The notes under the pieces are model-generated. The model was not told where the DNA came from, did not search any database, and saw only the letters and a list, made by a program, of their open reading frames with translations. A stretch of DNA of 64,000 nucleotides, taken from NCBI GenBank assembly GCA_026018925.1, contig JAKSZU010000011.1, positions 8,080,485-8,144,484 of the forward strand, given 5' to 3'. The translations under genes were made by a program, and so were the position numbers. Origin of the DNA: Tupaia tana. Its lineage: Eukaryota; Chordata; Mammalia; Scandentia; Tupaiidae. How positions within the stretch are numbered: the first letter of the stretch is position 1; every line of letters begins with the position of its first letter. Of this stretch, positions 1 to 11,549 are shown one piece after another.

Positions 1-32
1 AGCCAGGGACCTGAGAAAGTAAGAACTAATGA

Positions 33-285
33 AGCCAACCAGTGGTGTGGTGGTTAAGATGTTGGATTCCCACATAGCCAACTGCAGTTCAAGTCCCAGG
101 CCTGGACGCTTGAAAATCATACCAGACGTATGTGTATGTGCATGCCCAAAATCCCAGGAGGAGAATGGAGAAGGGACTGTGGTGTGGCCATCCCTACTTG
201 GGGGGCGAATTCTCACTTTTCTTCCCGCTGTCTCCGGTCAAACCCATGTGCCCTATTGCAAAAACCTTAAAAAGAAAACAAGAAC
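33..285 (+). mobile_element. SINE-A, old copy
   Basis: A tRNA-like head (GTGGTTAAGATGTTGGATTC, then a B-box-like GTTCAAGTCCC) is followed by the family body and ends in a CCCTATTGCAAAAACC-type tail. It differs clearly from the young copies, so it is an old insertion. Confidence 0.85.
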
Positions 286-354
286 TGGTGATAACTGAGA
301 GCATTCGAAACTAACAACATCTCCTTCAGTCTAGGCCAGACAGAGTCAGGATCA

Positions 355-548
355 AGAAACCTCAGGCTTCTGAATTAACAACATGATGGTGCGGCCATTC
401 TGTCATACCAATGCCTGTTTTGTCATCGAGGGCTAGAACAAGATTGTGATGAACTGCACCAGTCGGTTTACTACAGAAATGCCCGTGATGCTCCTGCCCT
501 GCCAAAACAGCTGGATGGGGAGGCAGAGGCAGATGCAGGAGGATTACA
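355..548. other. Unassigned sequence before a purine tract
   Basis: This is moderately GC-rich sequence with no repeat signature I recognise. It runs straight into an A-rich GAAA tract, which could be the expanded tail of a retrocopy whose body this is. No intact reading frame supports that, so it stays unassigned. Confidence 0.3.
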
Positions 549-577
549 ATGCAGCAGGGCCTTACACAAAATAATGA

Positions 578-706
578 AAAAGTAAAGAAAAGAAAAGAAA
601 AGAAAAGAGAAAAGGAAAGGAAAGGAAAAGAAAGAAAAGAAGAAAAGAAAAGAAAAGAAAAGAAAAGAAGAAAAGAAAAAGAAAGAAAAGGAAAAGAAAA
701 GAAACC
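578..706. repeat. GAAA/GAAAA purine microsatellite
   Basis: About 130 bp of imperfect AAAAG and GAAA units. Lysine/glutamate-rich and Phe/Ser-rich ORFs through it are artefacts. It probably grew from a poly(A) tail. Confidence 0.95.
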
Positions 707-859
707 ACTCACACACAACCATATACGCAACTCCAGTAGGGCAGCTGTTTGCTCTAGGAATAATTAACTGACTCTTAGGATGCCCTTATTTCCCATGCTG
801 AGGAGACGTTAATTAAAAGAGGATGCCTCAGATGCTGTAAAGGGTCTTAGGACACTGCC

Positions 860-1345
860 TTCACTGCTATGGTAGTGTTAAAGATATGTCCACAAATCCT
901 TTGACACTCATTCTTTCAAGAGGTGGAGCATAATTCTGCTCAAGTATGGACTAGCCTGGAGACTCGCTTGTTGCACATAGAATATGGCTGAAGTAATGGA
1001 ATGGAAACTCCGGGCTTGGCTTTCCCTGCTGGGTGTGCTCTCTGTCTGGGATGACCTGAGGTGGGAAACGTTAGCCGCCATGTTTTGGAAGAACATTGTA
1101 GAGAGGCCCACGTGGCGAGGAGCTGAAGTCCCTTCCCAATGGCATGTGAGCAGCTTGAGATGGCTCTTCCAGCTCGTCAGGCGTCCAGTACCTGTGGGCC
1201 CAATGGACCACTTGACTGCAGTCTCAGACGGTAATGCTGAGCCAGAACTGGCCACATGAGATGTCCCAGGATTCGTGACCCTTACGCCTGTGTGTGAGGT
1301 AGTCAGTGTTTGTTATTTTAGACCCTCAAGTCTAGAGTCACTTGG
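860..1345 (+). mobile_element. MLT1-like (ERVL-MaLR) LTR
   Basis: The order of motifs matches MLT1-class LTRs in sense: CTCGCTTGTTGCACATAGAA with ATGGC, then GTGCTCTCTGTCTGGGATGA, CCGCCATGTTTTGGAAG, GAGAGGCCCACGTGGCGAGG, and a 3' part with GTGTTTGTTATTTTAGACC. It is diverged and lacks a crisp end. The subfamily is uncertain. Confidence 0.75.
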
Positions 1346-1374
1346 TACTCAGTGGTTGTTAACACAAGCACTGC

Positions 1375-1570
1375 CAATTTACCAAGGTAGTGCATCCCAA
1401 ACCTAAGAACCATCTGGGAAACTCATTAAAGCACTAAAGCCCATGTCCCTGGGCTTTAGTCCCAGAAGTGCTGTTTCTGTAAGCTCAATATTCGGGAGGC
1501 CTGGGTATTTGCATTTCTAAGTCTGCTAAGTGATACTGATGCTGTAGTTTGGGGACCACCTTTTGAGGAG
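1375..1570. mobile_element. MER5-like hAT-Charlie element
   Basis: ACCATCTGGGAAACTCATTA, CTGGGCTTTAGTCCCAGAAG, GGCCTGGGTATTTGCATTTC and a GGGGACCACC end resemble the non-autonomous MER5A/B transposon, which is nearly palindromic. It is an ancient DNA-transposon fossil. Confidence 0.7.
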
Positions 1571-2425
1571 TAAGGCCTTTTTCTACTTCCTGGACCATCT
1601 TATAAAATAGAGTATCCACAGTAGGAGAGAGTTTTCCCATGGCGCTTTCCTGGGAAATGTTCCTATCTTTCTTAGTCCACTTGGAGTCTCTATCTCCTCC
1701 TGGCATCAAAGAGAATGAAGCTTAATACTTACAATGGAGACTTCTGAGTCTTCTAAACCTATTGCTATTTGGTAGCCATTGCAGAAATCAGTCCATTTTC
1801 AGCCCATTCTCAATTCATTTACCCCTTTTTGTTATCTCCTATTGGCAGACTCTTAGATCATCTTTGCTTTGGCCTTGTGCTGTCTAGGAATTTCTTAAAC
1901 GAATGAGGAAGGAGCTGAAATCACTTAATGATTCATGGGATAGCCTGGAAGCTGAAGTAATGACTTTGTTTCATTCATGCCCTGATACAAGTCATCATAT
2001 TTAGAAAAGAGAGCAAGAGCATCCCTGTTGGAACTAGGACTCTGCTGGATATAGATCCGAGCTTGGATTTCTGTGGCTTCTTCAGAGAATGCCCCGCCAT
2101 TACCTGATCAGTGCAGTTCCACTTACGATGGATGTCATGTCAATTTGGAATTCAGTAAATCAAAATAGAGGCTGGGAGTTCTATTGCTTTCTAATCCTGA
2201 GCATCATTACCCAGTGTTACCGAGTAGCTGAAAGACACATTTCATTTTCATTAGTGCAAGGGTTTGAAGTTTGATGGGGGAACCAGGAAAGACTCTCCTT
2301 GTAGGGTGGCAGGTGCAATGCAAGGTCATGATGCAGGTCATATATATCAGAAATTTCAGGGCTGAGAGAGTGTGGGTATACTGGAACATCTGGAGAAGTC
2401 TCCTTCAGAAGGTAGGATTGTAAAA
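1571..2425. other. Unassigned single-copy-like sequence
   Basis: I see no repeat, splice-bounded exon or long ORF here. It is ordinary mammalian intergenic composition. Confidence 0.5.
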
Positions 2426-2426
2426 A

Positions 2427-2680
2427 GATAGGGGCCCAGCCTGGTGGCACAGTTGGTAGCAAACTGGATTGCAGTGCTGGAAGCCACATGACTGACCATA
2501 GGTTTGGACCTTTGAGTCAGCCTGGAAAACACACGGAGTGCAGGGTGCCTCAAATCCTGAAGAGCAGAAGCGCTGGGGAAAGGGCACAGTGGAGTGACGA
2601 GACCCTGTTCAGACTGTTTTTATGCACACACACGTGCTCTCTATCATGAATAGACTTTACAAAAAATTAAATGGTATAAT
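2427..2680 (+). mobile_element. Old SINE, family B-like
   Basis: It starts GGGGCCCAGCCTGGTGGCAC and carries GAAGCCACATGACTGACC with the diverged B box GTTTGGACCTTTGAG. A GACGAGACCCTGTTCAGACT segment typical of family B follows, then a short A-rich end. Confidence 0.6.
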
Positions 2681-2687
2681 TTAATTT

Positions 2688-2943
2688 GGTGTAATGGCTA
2701 CGTTGCTGGACTCTCACTTAGTAGACCATGGTTCAAGTCCCAAATGCAGTGGCTTGAGACTCATGCTGGGCACGTGTGCATGTGTGCCCAAAATCCCAAG
2801 AGGAGAAGGGATTCCAGGCATGGCCATCCTCCCTAGGGGTTGGTGGTGGTGATTTCTTGCGTTTTGTATCTCTGTCTCTCTCTGTCTCCCCGGTGAGTAC
2901 ACATACCCTAGAGTAAAAATCTCTCTGAAAAAAATAATTAGAT
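2688..2943 (+). mobile_element. SINE-A, diverged
   Basis: GTGTAATGGCTACGTTGCTGGACTC begins the tRNA part and GGTTCAAGTCCC is the B box. The body (CCCAAAATCCCAAGAGGAGA) and tail (AAAAATCTCTCTGAAAAAAA) are all present. The first bases are eroded. Confidence 0.9.
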
Positions 2944-3179
2944 AAACAGAGAGATACTGGGAAGAAATACCAGGTAGAAACAACTGTGAAATGCAAAGAC
3001 AGAGGCAAAAGGATTAATTTAACTAGAGCGGATAGTTTTCCTATGAGGACTATTTTGAGATAAGATGAGAAAGAAAAACTAAAATCTCATGGAAGTCAGT
3101 TTGACAGTTTTAAAGACCCTCCCCCCCCCAAGGAAACAGGAAAGTTTTTGAGTAAGGTAGTAAGTGCCTTTAAATGTTT

Positions 3180-3358
3180 TAGAAGGGGGCCAGCAGGTGG
3201 CATGGTAGTAAAGGCACTGGACTCTGACATGGCTGACCGTGGTTCAAGTCCTGGACCTGGTGGCTTGCTTTCTCACTCCTCCCCACTCCCTGTGTCTCTC
3301 TCTGGTGAACACACATGCCTTAAAGCAAATCTAAGAAAATCATAATAATGAATAAATT
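3180..3358 (+). mobile_element. SINE-D (short tRNA-derived)
   Basis: It has the head GGGGGCCAGCAGGTGGCATG and B box GGTTCAAGTCC. A short pyrimidine-rich body (TGTGTCTCTCTCTGGTGAAC) leads to an AATAAATTAAAT tail. It lacks the central body of SINE-A. Its tail hosts the next insertion. Confidence 0.85.
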
Positions 3359-3374
3359 AAATAGATAATTCTTT

Positions 3375-3631
3375 TTTTTTTTTTTTTGAGAGGTTTTTGC
3401 TATGGTGTGTGCGCTCACCAGAAAGACAGTGACTGAGAGACAGAAAGAGAGAAAGCACCCCCAACGGGGGATGGCCATGTCGCAATCCCTTCTCCTCCAT
3501 TCTCCTCTTGGGATCTTGGGCACGCACGCACACGTACCCAGCGTGAGTTTAAGCCATCGGGTCCAGGACTCGAACCACGGTTGACTATGTGGAAGTCCAG
3601 CGACACAGCCATTATGCCAACTGCTGGTCCC
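3375..3631 (-). mobile_element. SINE-A, young, inserted at a SINE-D tail
   Basis: The element is antisense, with poly(T) at the left and CTGCTGGTCCC at the right. The TSD AAATAGATAATTCTTT flanks it at 3359-3374 and 3632-3647, fixing both ends. Confidence 0.97.
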
Positions 3632-3769
3632 AAATAGATAATTCTTTAAGAAGTGTTTTTAGAAGGATTGATTTGGCAGGGGGTGTCAACTGAATCTAGT
3701 GAGGAGGTGTTGAGTACAAGGGCAGACACTATTGGAAATGGCAGTAGTCTCCACCAAAGAGACTTCTAA

Positions 3770-4120
3770 ATCCATTTTAGCTGCTACAGTACAAGACTGG
3801 GTAGCTCAAAGAACAAGCATTTATTTCTCACAAGTTTAGAATCCGGGAAGTCTAAGTTTAAGGCACTAGAGGATTTGGTGTCCAATGAGGGTCCGTTTCC
3901 TGGGTTAAGCTACAATGCCTTCTGGCTGTGTCCTCACATGGTAGAAGGGGTGATGGGTTTTCTCAGGCCTCATTTTTATGAGTATTAAGCCCATTCATGA
4001 GGACTCTGCCCTGATAACCTAATCACTTCCCAAGGACCCTACTCCCTAGTATTGACATTAGAGAATAGGATTTCTACATATAAATTTGGTGGGGAGGCAC
4101 AAATGTTGAGCCCTTAGCTA
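3770..4120 (-). mobile_element. MLT1/MaLR-like LTR, antisense
   Basis: ACTGGGTAGCTCAAAGAACA, ATTTATTTCTCACAAGTTTA, GTCCGTTTCCTGGGTTAAGC, TGTCCTCACATGGTAGAAGG and CTGATAACCTAATCACTTCC appear in the order seen in antisense MaLR LTRs. The sequence is ancient and diverged. Confidence 0.75.
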
Positions 4121-4363
4121 CCGGGAGATGTTCAGTGTGAGGGTCGATGGTTCTGGAGATGGAAACTCCTCTAAGGAAGCTGCTGCAGTTCTTTGGGCGA
4201 GAGATACTGAAAACTTGGACCAGCAGGGACCCCAGGGGAAGAAGCATCATATTGGGGCATCTGGTTCGTTTAGGAGAATGAGAGCAATTGAAGAGATTCT
4301 TCCCAAGTTTTCAGCATGGCATTGTGGAAATGGGTGAACAGAGACAATATGAATAAGGGCTTA

Positions 4364-4627
4364 GGGACCAGCAGTTAGCGTAATGGCTATGTCGCTGGAT
4401 TCCTACATAGTTGACCGCGGTTCGCGTCCCGGACCCGGTGGCTAAAAACTCACGCCGGGCGTGTGTGCGTGTGTACCCAAGATCCTGAGAGGAGAATGGA
4501 GGAGAAGGGATTGTGGTGCAGTCATCCCCCCTGGGGGGTGATTTCTCGCTTTCTGTCTCTCTATCTCTCTCTGTCTGTCTGGTGAGCGCACGCACCCTAT
4601 AGCAAAGACCTCTAAAAAATTTTTAAA
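4364..4627 (+). mobile_element. SINE-A, young
   Basis: A full-length sense copy starts GGGACCAGCAGTTAGCGTAA. TSD AATAAGGGCTTA lies at 4352-4363 and 4628-4639. CpG sites such as GACCGCGGTTCGCG are retained, which argues for recent insertion. Confidence 0.97.
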
Positions 4628-4639
4628 AATAAGGGCTTA

Positions 4640-5220
4640 TAGTTCTGGACAGAGAGGACAGGGTGTGGGGGGAGAGTTCCAAATGGAACCTTCCATCTGA
4701 CAGAAGTGTAACACCGTACACGTAGACCTGGAGTGATTTGTTGTCCTGCAAGAGGAGAAAACATGGGTGAACTGATCTTTGAAGGAATAGGTGGTAGGAG
4801 TCCTTGGAAGAGGCCTAGTGTAGGCATGGGCTTGGGGAAGATATTTTAAAATGCATCAAGAGCAGTTGGATGAGACCCAGAGCCCCTGGAATGCTGCAGA
4901 GGTCAGGGCAGTGGTCATCTTACATGTGGACGGAAGGAAGGCTCTGGAGAACCAAGAACACTGAAAATCAATAGATTTGGCATTAGGAGGTCAGGGTCAG
5001 CAACCTCCTGAGCATTCAGTATTTGTACTGAAATCCAGCTAGAAGGGGAAAAACTTCAGTGGAGCTGGTTGTAATATTTCTCCTAAACTCCAGGACTGCA
5101 CCTATAAATCTCTTGCTGTCAGGACCAGGCTGTTAAATAAGCAGGGTCTAATGGTGGAAAAGGGTCATCTGTTTTCTCCAATTCAATCTATACCATGTTA
5201 CCTTATTTTTTCCCTGTGTC
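4640..5220. other. Unassigned sequence
   Basis: I recognise no repeat family or coding signal in this stretch. Confidence 0.45.
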
Positions 5221-5224
5221 TCAC

Positions 5225-5345
5225 ATCCTTAACTGGATGGTTAACTCCTTGAGTCTGTGTTTTACTCCATGTTTTATTTTCCTGTGGTTTCTGGCACAGT
5301 GCCTTGCCCATGGTAGAAACTCACAGGATAGCTGTTGAATTCCCC
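5225..5345 (+). mobile_element. L2 3'-end fragment
   Basis: GGTTAACTCCTTGAGTCTGT, TCTGGCACAGTGCCTTGCCC and AGGATAGCTGTTGAAT match the conserved 3' terminus of LINE-2 in order. Confidence 0.75.
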
Positions 5346-5601
5346 GTCTTGTTAATCCTGTAAAATAAGAGCCTGAATCTGCAGATTGGGCAGGTGAAAG
5401 GACCCTAGCAAATTAAGACACAGCCAGGGCCTCCCCTCTAGGGAGCCTGGCCTCTATGAACAGAAGCCAGTGGTTTGGTGACAACCAACTCAGTGAGGCC
5501 TTTATCAACTTCAGGATCAAATCTATGTACAGCTCTCATGTCACCCCAACTTTTTCTTTCTTTCTTTCTCTTTCTTTCTTGCTTCCTTCCTTCATTTCTT
5601 T

Positions 5602-5602
5602 C

Positions 5603-5640
<38 letters not shown>

Positions 5641-5882
5641 GTTTTTGCCAGAGGACACGTGTACTTGCTGGAGAGACAGAGATTGAGAAGAAAAGTAAGA
5701 AATCACTCCCCCAGTGTGTGTGGCCATATTGTGATTCCACTCTCCTCTTTTCTCCCCCTGGGATTTGGGGCACTCAGGCACATGCACCCAGCATGAGTCT
5801 CAAGCTACTAGGTCTAGGACTCCAACTATGGGCAGCTTTGTAGAAGTTCTGTGCCTTAACCACCATGCTACCTGTTGGTTCC
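5602..5882 (-). mobile_element. SINE-A with long poly(T)
   Basis: The antisense copy begins with about 33 T. GTTTTTGCCAGAGGACACGT, the pyrimidine/purine body and CTGTTGGTTCCCC complete it. The upstream TTTC repeats form a tail microsatellite. Confidence 0.93.
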
Positions 5883-5889
5883 CCAGCTT

Positions 5890-6065
5890 TATATTTTTAG
5901 AAAGAATCTTGCTTTGTCACGATCCTTCTTCCTCAGTCTCCCAAGTCTCCCAACTGAGACTGCAGGAACACACCTGGATTTTTTAGGATGGGCTGGGAAC
6001 CCAAACCAGCCTCCTCTATGGTCTCAACTCTACCCATACACAGTACAGAGGGCTAGGTCAGCACG
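5890..6065 (-). mobile_element. SINE-E (tRNA-7SL chimera), diverged
   Basis: ATCTTGCTTTGTCAC and CTTCCTCAGTCTCCCAAG are the antisense 7SL/Alu-type signature. ATGGGCTGGGAACCCAAACC follows, which is the antisense tRNA-type B-box side shared with the copies at 43738, 45085 and 42380. Confidence 0.7.
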
Positions 6066-6103
6066 CCAACCTTTTAAAAGTTGTCGTTTAAAACTCCCAT
6101 ATG

Positions 6104-6371
6104 GGGACAAGCAGTTAGCATAATGGCTATGTTGCTGGACTCCCATGTAGTCGACCGCGGTTCGCGTCCTGGACCTGGTGGCTTAAAACTCATGCCGGGC
6201 GTGTGTGTGTGTGTGTGTGTGTGCCCAAGATCCCAAGAGGAGAATGGAGGAGAAGGGATTGTGGCGTGGCCATCCCCCCAGGGGGGTGATTTCTCGCTTT
6301 CTGTCTCTCTGTCTCTCTCTGTCTGTCTGGCGAGCACACATGCCCTATAGCAAAAACCTCTAAAAAAAAAA
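6104..6371 (+). mobile_element. SINE-A, young
   Basis: TSD TTTAAAACTCCCATATG occurs at 6087-6103 and 6372-6388. A (GT)n run has expanded in the body near 6203. The ends are intact. Confidence 0.97.
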
Positions 6372-6587
6372 TTTAAAACTCCCATATGCATTGGAAACTA
6401 GGAAACTAGGCCTTTTAGATAAGGTCCCACAGAAAGTTGTCCAAGTGTCCATTCCTAGTAAGAAAATTATACTAGGACAATGCGATCTGGGAGACAGGAG
6501 ACCTACCTTTACTCCTGTCCCTGCCATATGATAGCTGGATTTGGGATAAATCAGTTCTTTTCGAAAAATCAGTTCCTCCGTTTTGGA

Positions 6588-6790
6588 GGAGCCCAGCAGG
6601 TGGTGTGGTCGCTGAGGTACTAGACTCCCACATGGTGAACAAGTGCTTCGTGTCACAGATCTGGCAGCTTGAAAATTACACCAGGGGCATGTGCATGCAC
6701 GCCCAGAGTCCTGAAAAGATAATGGAATTGGGATTAGGTGTGGCCATCCCCTCTGGGAAGTTTTTCTTCTGGAATTCCCCTCGGGACTAC
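6588..6790 (+). mobile_element. SINE-A/C, old and truncated
   Basis: GAGCCCAGCAGGTGGTGTGG, ACTAGACTCCCACATGGTGA and CACGCCCAGAGTCCTGAAAA are diverged head and body motifs. The 3' pyrimidine-rich part is decayed. Confidence 0.7.
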
Positions 6791-7090
6791 AAGTCTCCCC
6801 AGAAAACTAGCTTTTTTTGTTTTGGGATAAGCCACGCCTTACTAGACTCATAATTGCCACTACTCAGAGCACCCCTCCTTCCTCCTCTCTTTCTAGTGAG
6901 TACCGAAGCAGCAAATGTGGATTCTTTGGGTCAACAGACACTCAAAAAGCAAGGCTGATGACAAGGTGCTTCTCCTCCCTCCCTGTGTCTGTGATACTCT
7001 GCAATAACCTTCAAATACCTTCATTTTTTTTTTCCTTGTAAAATGTGGCCAAGTGTTGTTCCAGTTAGGGGGTTGTTGTCATAAAAAAAA

Positions 7091-7313
7091 AAAAAGTTAG
7101 GGTCAGGTGGTGGTGCAGGGTTTACACAACTGGGCCCACATGGGAAGGGCCTGGGATGGTGTCCTGGGGCTCCCTGTACATGCTGGGCTCTTGTGCATGT
7201 GCCTGTGATCCCGGCCTGGACTGGCAATGGTTCAAATGAAGACCCTGTGGGAAGGTGCCTGTTTCTCTGCTTCTTTCTTTCTCTGTTTCTCATGGCAAGA
7301 AAGAAATAATTAA
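7091..7313 (+). mobile_element. SINE-B
   Basis: GGTCAGGTGGTGGTGCAGGG head, CATGTGCCTGTGATCCCGGC, GAAGACCCTGTGGGAAGGTG and a CTCATGGCAAGAAAGAAATA end follow the family B order. Confidence 0.75.
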
Positions 7314-7561
7314 TTTTTTTGAGAAATTTTTGTTATAGGGCACATATGCTCACTGGAGAGACAGAGATAGGCAGAAAGTAAGAAATCATCACCTGGGAGG
7401 ATGGCCATGCCACAATCCCTTCTCCTCTGTTATCCTCGTGGGCTTGTGGGCATGGACGCATATGTGCCCGGAGTGAGTTTCAAACCTCTGGGTCCAGGAC
7501 CCAAACCACCATCAACCATGTGGGAGTCTAGAACCTTAACCACTATGCCACCTGCTGGCCC
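7314..7561 (-). mobile_element. SINE-A, intermediate age
   Basis: An antisense copy from TTTTTTGAGAAATTTTTGTT to CCACCTGCTGGCCC. It abuts the 3' end of the SINE-B before it, consistent with insertion into that tail. Confidence 0.9.
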
Positions 7562-7764
7562 AGAAATAAGTGAATGTTTAAATAAATGAAATGCTTAGAA
7601 ACTGAACACTCCTAGACATCTACGAAAAATACATAAGCATTATTATTTTAACTATGTTTAAATCAAAGCCATAAAGTCAAACTAAAAAAAAAAAGACTAA
7701 AAAGAAATGCATTAAAATGCTACAAATGCTATTATGCTAGAATTATAAATGAGCTTTTTCGTTA

Positions 7765-8014
7765 AAGTTTATTTTATTTCTTCTATGAGGAAGAAAGACA
7801 GAGAGAGAGAGAGAGTGAGAGAGAGAGTGAGAGAGCGTACTACCAACAGGGTACTGATGCTGTGATGTGCTCCCAGCCTCAGCCAGCCCTGGATCATTGG
7901 TGAGCACATGCCTGGCGTACTCACAGAAGCCTCTGGGCACAAACCTGGATCCTTCTCTATGTGAGGTAGCCTGAGAGGGTGCTGCATTTCACCACTGCGC
8001 CACCATCTGGCCCC
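7765..8014 (-). mobile_element. SINE-B, good copy
   Basis: Read on the minus strand it begins GGGGCCAGATGGTGGCGCAG. It has the diverged B-box AGGTTTGTGCCC, GCTGGCTGAGGCTGGGAGCA, a (CT)n stretch, and ends CATAGAAGAAATAAAATAAA. This is one of the clearest family B members here. Confidence 0.88.
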
Positions 8015-9894
8015 CTGGATGACTAATTATTTCTTCTTGTTTTCAAAATTCTTCATAACGTGGTATTACCTTTATCCCAGAGAAGTATAGTAGAATTACA
8101 TGTCTGATGTTCTTAACATTTTCAGCAAAAAGCAAGAAATGATTTTGTATAGCTGATTGGAGATGGAAACAACGTGTCATTTGGGAGAGAAATTGAAATA
8201 TCAGAGATGGGGCTTCTTTGTCCAATGGTTGCTGATTTATCCCTTCCATTTCCTAAGATCATTCTTTACATCTCCAAGTAACAGCTGGAATCTTTCAAAT
8301 GTAGTGAGAATATTTGAATGTCATAATTCTAGCAGATTTTATCACTTCTGAGCTATAAGAGGATTTCGAGAGGTTAGAATAGCTCTCTGTGAACCTGCGA
8401 ACTCCTATCTCCTGCACAGCACTTTCCAAGAGGGATTGATGGTAACTCCCAGAATAGAATGTCCCGCCTACACACATCTAGGACATAGCTCCTGTGAGCA
8501 GGAAGGTGGGAGGGGTGCGGAATGTTTGAAGATCTGTTTCAGATGGAGACAGACAGAGAATGGGAAAACCAGGAAGGTTACAGGCAGGGCTGGTGGTCAG
8601 TCAGTTCCAAGGAGGAGGCAACAACAAGCTTCTCTAAGTTCTCTTCTTCCACTACCTTTCTGAGGCACTAGAGTTACATCTAGGTCTCCTGCATTCACGT
8701 TTCAGAAGCTGGTAAGTGTGAAAAATGCACATCTTAAAAATCATTGCTGGTTGGATATAGAGAGAGAAATGGAAGGTGCTGGCAGAGCATGGCCTGGGGA
8801 CACCTGCAGTGAGTCGTCCGATTCCTGCAGGCTGTGAGCGCTTGATCGAGTGCTTCAGTGTCTCCACAAAAGGGTTTACATGGCAGCGTGTATCTGCTGA
8901 GCCTTGTAGCTGTGCACATGTGTGTGGGATGCTCACCTTCTCTGCTCAAGTGATGGGGTTCCAACATAGCGTCCTGATAAAAACCTTTAATCATCTCAGA
9001 AACGTCGAGATCGACTGAGCTTGGGAAAAAAGCATCTGCTTCTTCCTCCCTCCACTTACTAATGATAAACACTTAGGGATGATGCATAAAATAGAACAAC
9101 CACTGTAACAAAAACAAGTCTAAAGAGAGGAGATTCTGCCTAAATAGTAAGCGAGGCTGAGACTACAGTAGCCTACAGAAAATGAGCAGGAGGAAGCACA
9201 GGGTTGAAGGCTGGGATTCAGGGAGTCAGCTGCAGCCTGCATTTGTGCCAGGAGACAAAACCATGCCTTCTGCATAAAAACACACACCTTGACAGACCCA
9301 ACGTTCCTTGACCTCATAGGTCAGAAAATCCTACCCAGGCTCAGCAAAAGAAGCAAAGAAGTTCGTCCTCTCTGTAGACGTGGCCAAAACAAAACAAAAA
9401 TTCACCCACAAGGAATTAAAACCACTGGTTCAAGCTGTGTGTTTGCATCTGACTTGAGTTTGTACTTCCTGTCAAGTGTGAGAACCATGAGCTGAGAAAT
9501 CAACTGAAAAATTGGTCTCAGGAATATCGAAACCCTTGATATCTCTGACAGAAGAACAATGGAAACTTCTGGGGATGATTTTTCAGCTTGGTTCCCAGGA
9601 GACTTTCCCATGAACAACCACAACTGTGGAAACAAAATTAGAAATTTCGGTCACTTGAAGAAAGAGATCAACCATGGGGAAGATCCAGTGGTCCCAACAA
9701 ACCCCAAAGACAGACCTCAAAAGTATCATGCACTAAAGAATAGCAACATGCATGTTTTAGATTATTAAAAAAATTATCAAAGTCATGATGAAAAAGCAGG
9801 GTAGTGTAAACATATTCAGAAAAGAATAAAATGGAATGGGACATGAGAAATCTATTATAGAAGGTTGAAATTAAAAACTCGATGGAGGGATCTA
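8015..9894. other. Repeat-poor unassigned block
   Basis: Nearly 1.9 kb shows no repeat I can name. Small ORFs up to 112 codons (8734-9072, minus) have no family resemblance. I see no exon-like structure. Confidence 0.45.
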
Positions 9895-10112
9895 ATGGTG
9901 GTGTGGAGTTAAATGGGACTCTGTGAGGCAGCCCCACATGCTGGTTTGAGGTCAGAGACCTCCAGGTTTGAGTCCAGAGACCTCCGTAAGTATGCTGGGC
10001 ACACACATGCCCATGATCCGGGACTGTCTGAAGCTAGAGGTGGGTCAAAGTATAGAGACCCCATGGGGATTGCTATCTCTCTCTTTATCTCTCATAGAAG
10101 AAATAAATAAAC
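9895..10112 (+). mobile_element. SINE-B
   Basis: CTAATGGTGGTGTGGAGTTA head, ATGCCCATGATCCGGGACTG, GTCTGAAGCTAGAGGTGGGT, and the diagnostic end CATAGAAGAAATAAATAAAC. Confidence 0.85.
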
Positions 10113-10299
10113 TTAGGAAAAACAGCTCAATGGGTAGGATAAACTGTAGATCAAAATGGAAAAATGAAGAAATAGAATAGAGAAACAAAGTAGAAAACAA
10201 AGTAAAACTAAAACAAACTAAAAAGATAAACTTACCAAACAACAGAGCAAACAGCTGGAAAATATTCATAGTGAGAAGATTTGATAAACTTAACAAAGA

Positions 10300-10930
10300 G
10301 ATGAAGAGTTGGGGACTATAAATGCCTGGTCTCAGGACTTGGAGAGCAGCCTAACTAGGCTCAAGGGGGTGTTTACAACTTCCAGAGGACAGAACACGAA
10401 GATCTTTCAGATAAACAGAGAAAATTAACTATGAACAGCTCTCCACCAAAACTACTACTAAATGACCTGCTCTAGCAAGAAAGACTAAATCCAGAAAGAA
10501 AGCATGATGTGGTAAAAGCAGTGGAGAGCCAAGAAATTGCTAAACATACGCATGCATTTAAATAGACAAGGGCTATTAAATTAATAAAGGTAGTGCATTG
10601 GTTGGATTAATACCAGCTTTACCGGAATGAGAGAAAGGTGAAGTGGAGGGCAGGATTAAAGCATTTTAAGCCCTTCTATTGAAAGGAAGATATCAATATT
10701 AGATCTTCCTAAGTTATTACCGTGCAAGAATGTAAATGTATCCACTCAAAGAATAAAAATAACTTCCAAGCTGAAGAAAGATGAAATAAAATTAAGATTA
10801 ACTTGATCATTCCAATAGAACTCAAGAAAAGAGCCTAAGAACAGTTACAGGAAATAGAAAACATCAAGTAAGATCACAGAAACTGAGTCCAAGGTTAGAA
10901 GTAATTTAAAATATATGCAAAGGGACTAAA
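10300..10930 (+). mobile_element. Old L1M-type fragment
   Basis: CTCTCCACCAAAACTACTAC, AAAGAAAGCATGATG, CAAGAAATTGCTAAACATAC and AATAAAAATAACTTCC follow the order of the 3' region of ancient L1M elements. It is heavily diverged, with no ORF remaining. Confidence 0.6.
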
Positions 10931-10942
10931 ATCAAATATGAA

Positions 10943-11070
10943 GGGGCTTCAAAAAGTCTGAGGAAGATTGCAATTAAAGTAGAAATTAATTTTGGTGCAA
11001 GACATTATGACATCGATGCATAGCTTTTTTCATAATAAACATTTTCGAAGTTATCTCTGTTAAAGGATTC
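10943..11070. mobile_element. Mariner-like MITE, family M1
   Basis: CTTCAAAAAGTCTGAGGAAG at the left, TTAATTTTGGTGCAAGAC inside, then GATGCATAGCTTTTTTCATA and a right end degraded from CCATGAACTTTTTGAAG. Eight copies in the window share this layout. Confidence 0.7.
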
Positions 11071-11453
11071 TCAGATTGGAGAATTGCCTCAGAGAAACAA
11101 GTCTTTATGCCAAAAAGAACCTGAACCTTTTAAGTGAATTCCTACTCCCTTCAAACTTCTTCAAGACACTTCAGTTCTGTTCTCTTCTCCACCCAGGGGT
11201 AAACATGCACGTTTCCGGGCACGGGGAGAACAATGTTCTGTGGATAAAAAAATATCATTAACACGTCGTGAAGAGCTGCTGATGGAAGCAGAACGGCATT
11301 CTCGAATTAACAGTAAAAACTTCCTAAAACCAATGTGACCTCTTTAGCGTCCTAAACAACAATGGCAGTTCAGCTCTCTGGTCCATGGAACAAGTCCAGG
11401 TGTTTTATTGGGCAATAGTAGATTGGCTCATTCATTTGATAGTAATTACTTAA

Positions 11454-11455
<2 letters not shown>
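11071..11455. other. Unassigned sequence
   Basis: No repeat or gene is recognised between the MITE and the AT microsatellite. Confidence 0.4.

Positions 11456-11505
<50 letters not shown>
11456..11505. repeat. (AT)n microsatellite
   Basis: About 24 uninterrupted AT units, self-complementary and able to extrude as a cruciform. It is likely polymorphic in length. Confidence 0.97.
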
Positions 11506-11507
<2 letters not shown>

Positions 11508-11549
11508 GGCACCAGTGCCCATAGTTGTCTTTATGTGCTTTTTTTTTTT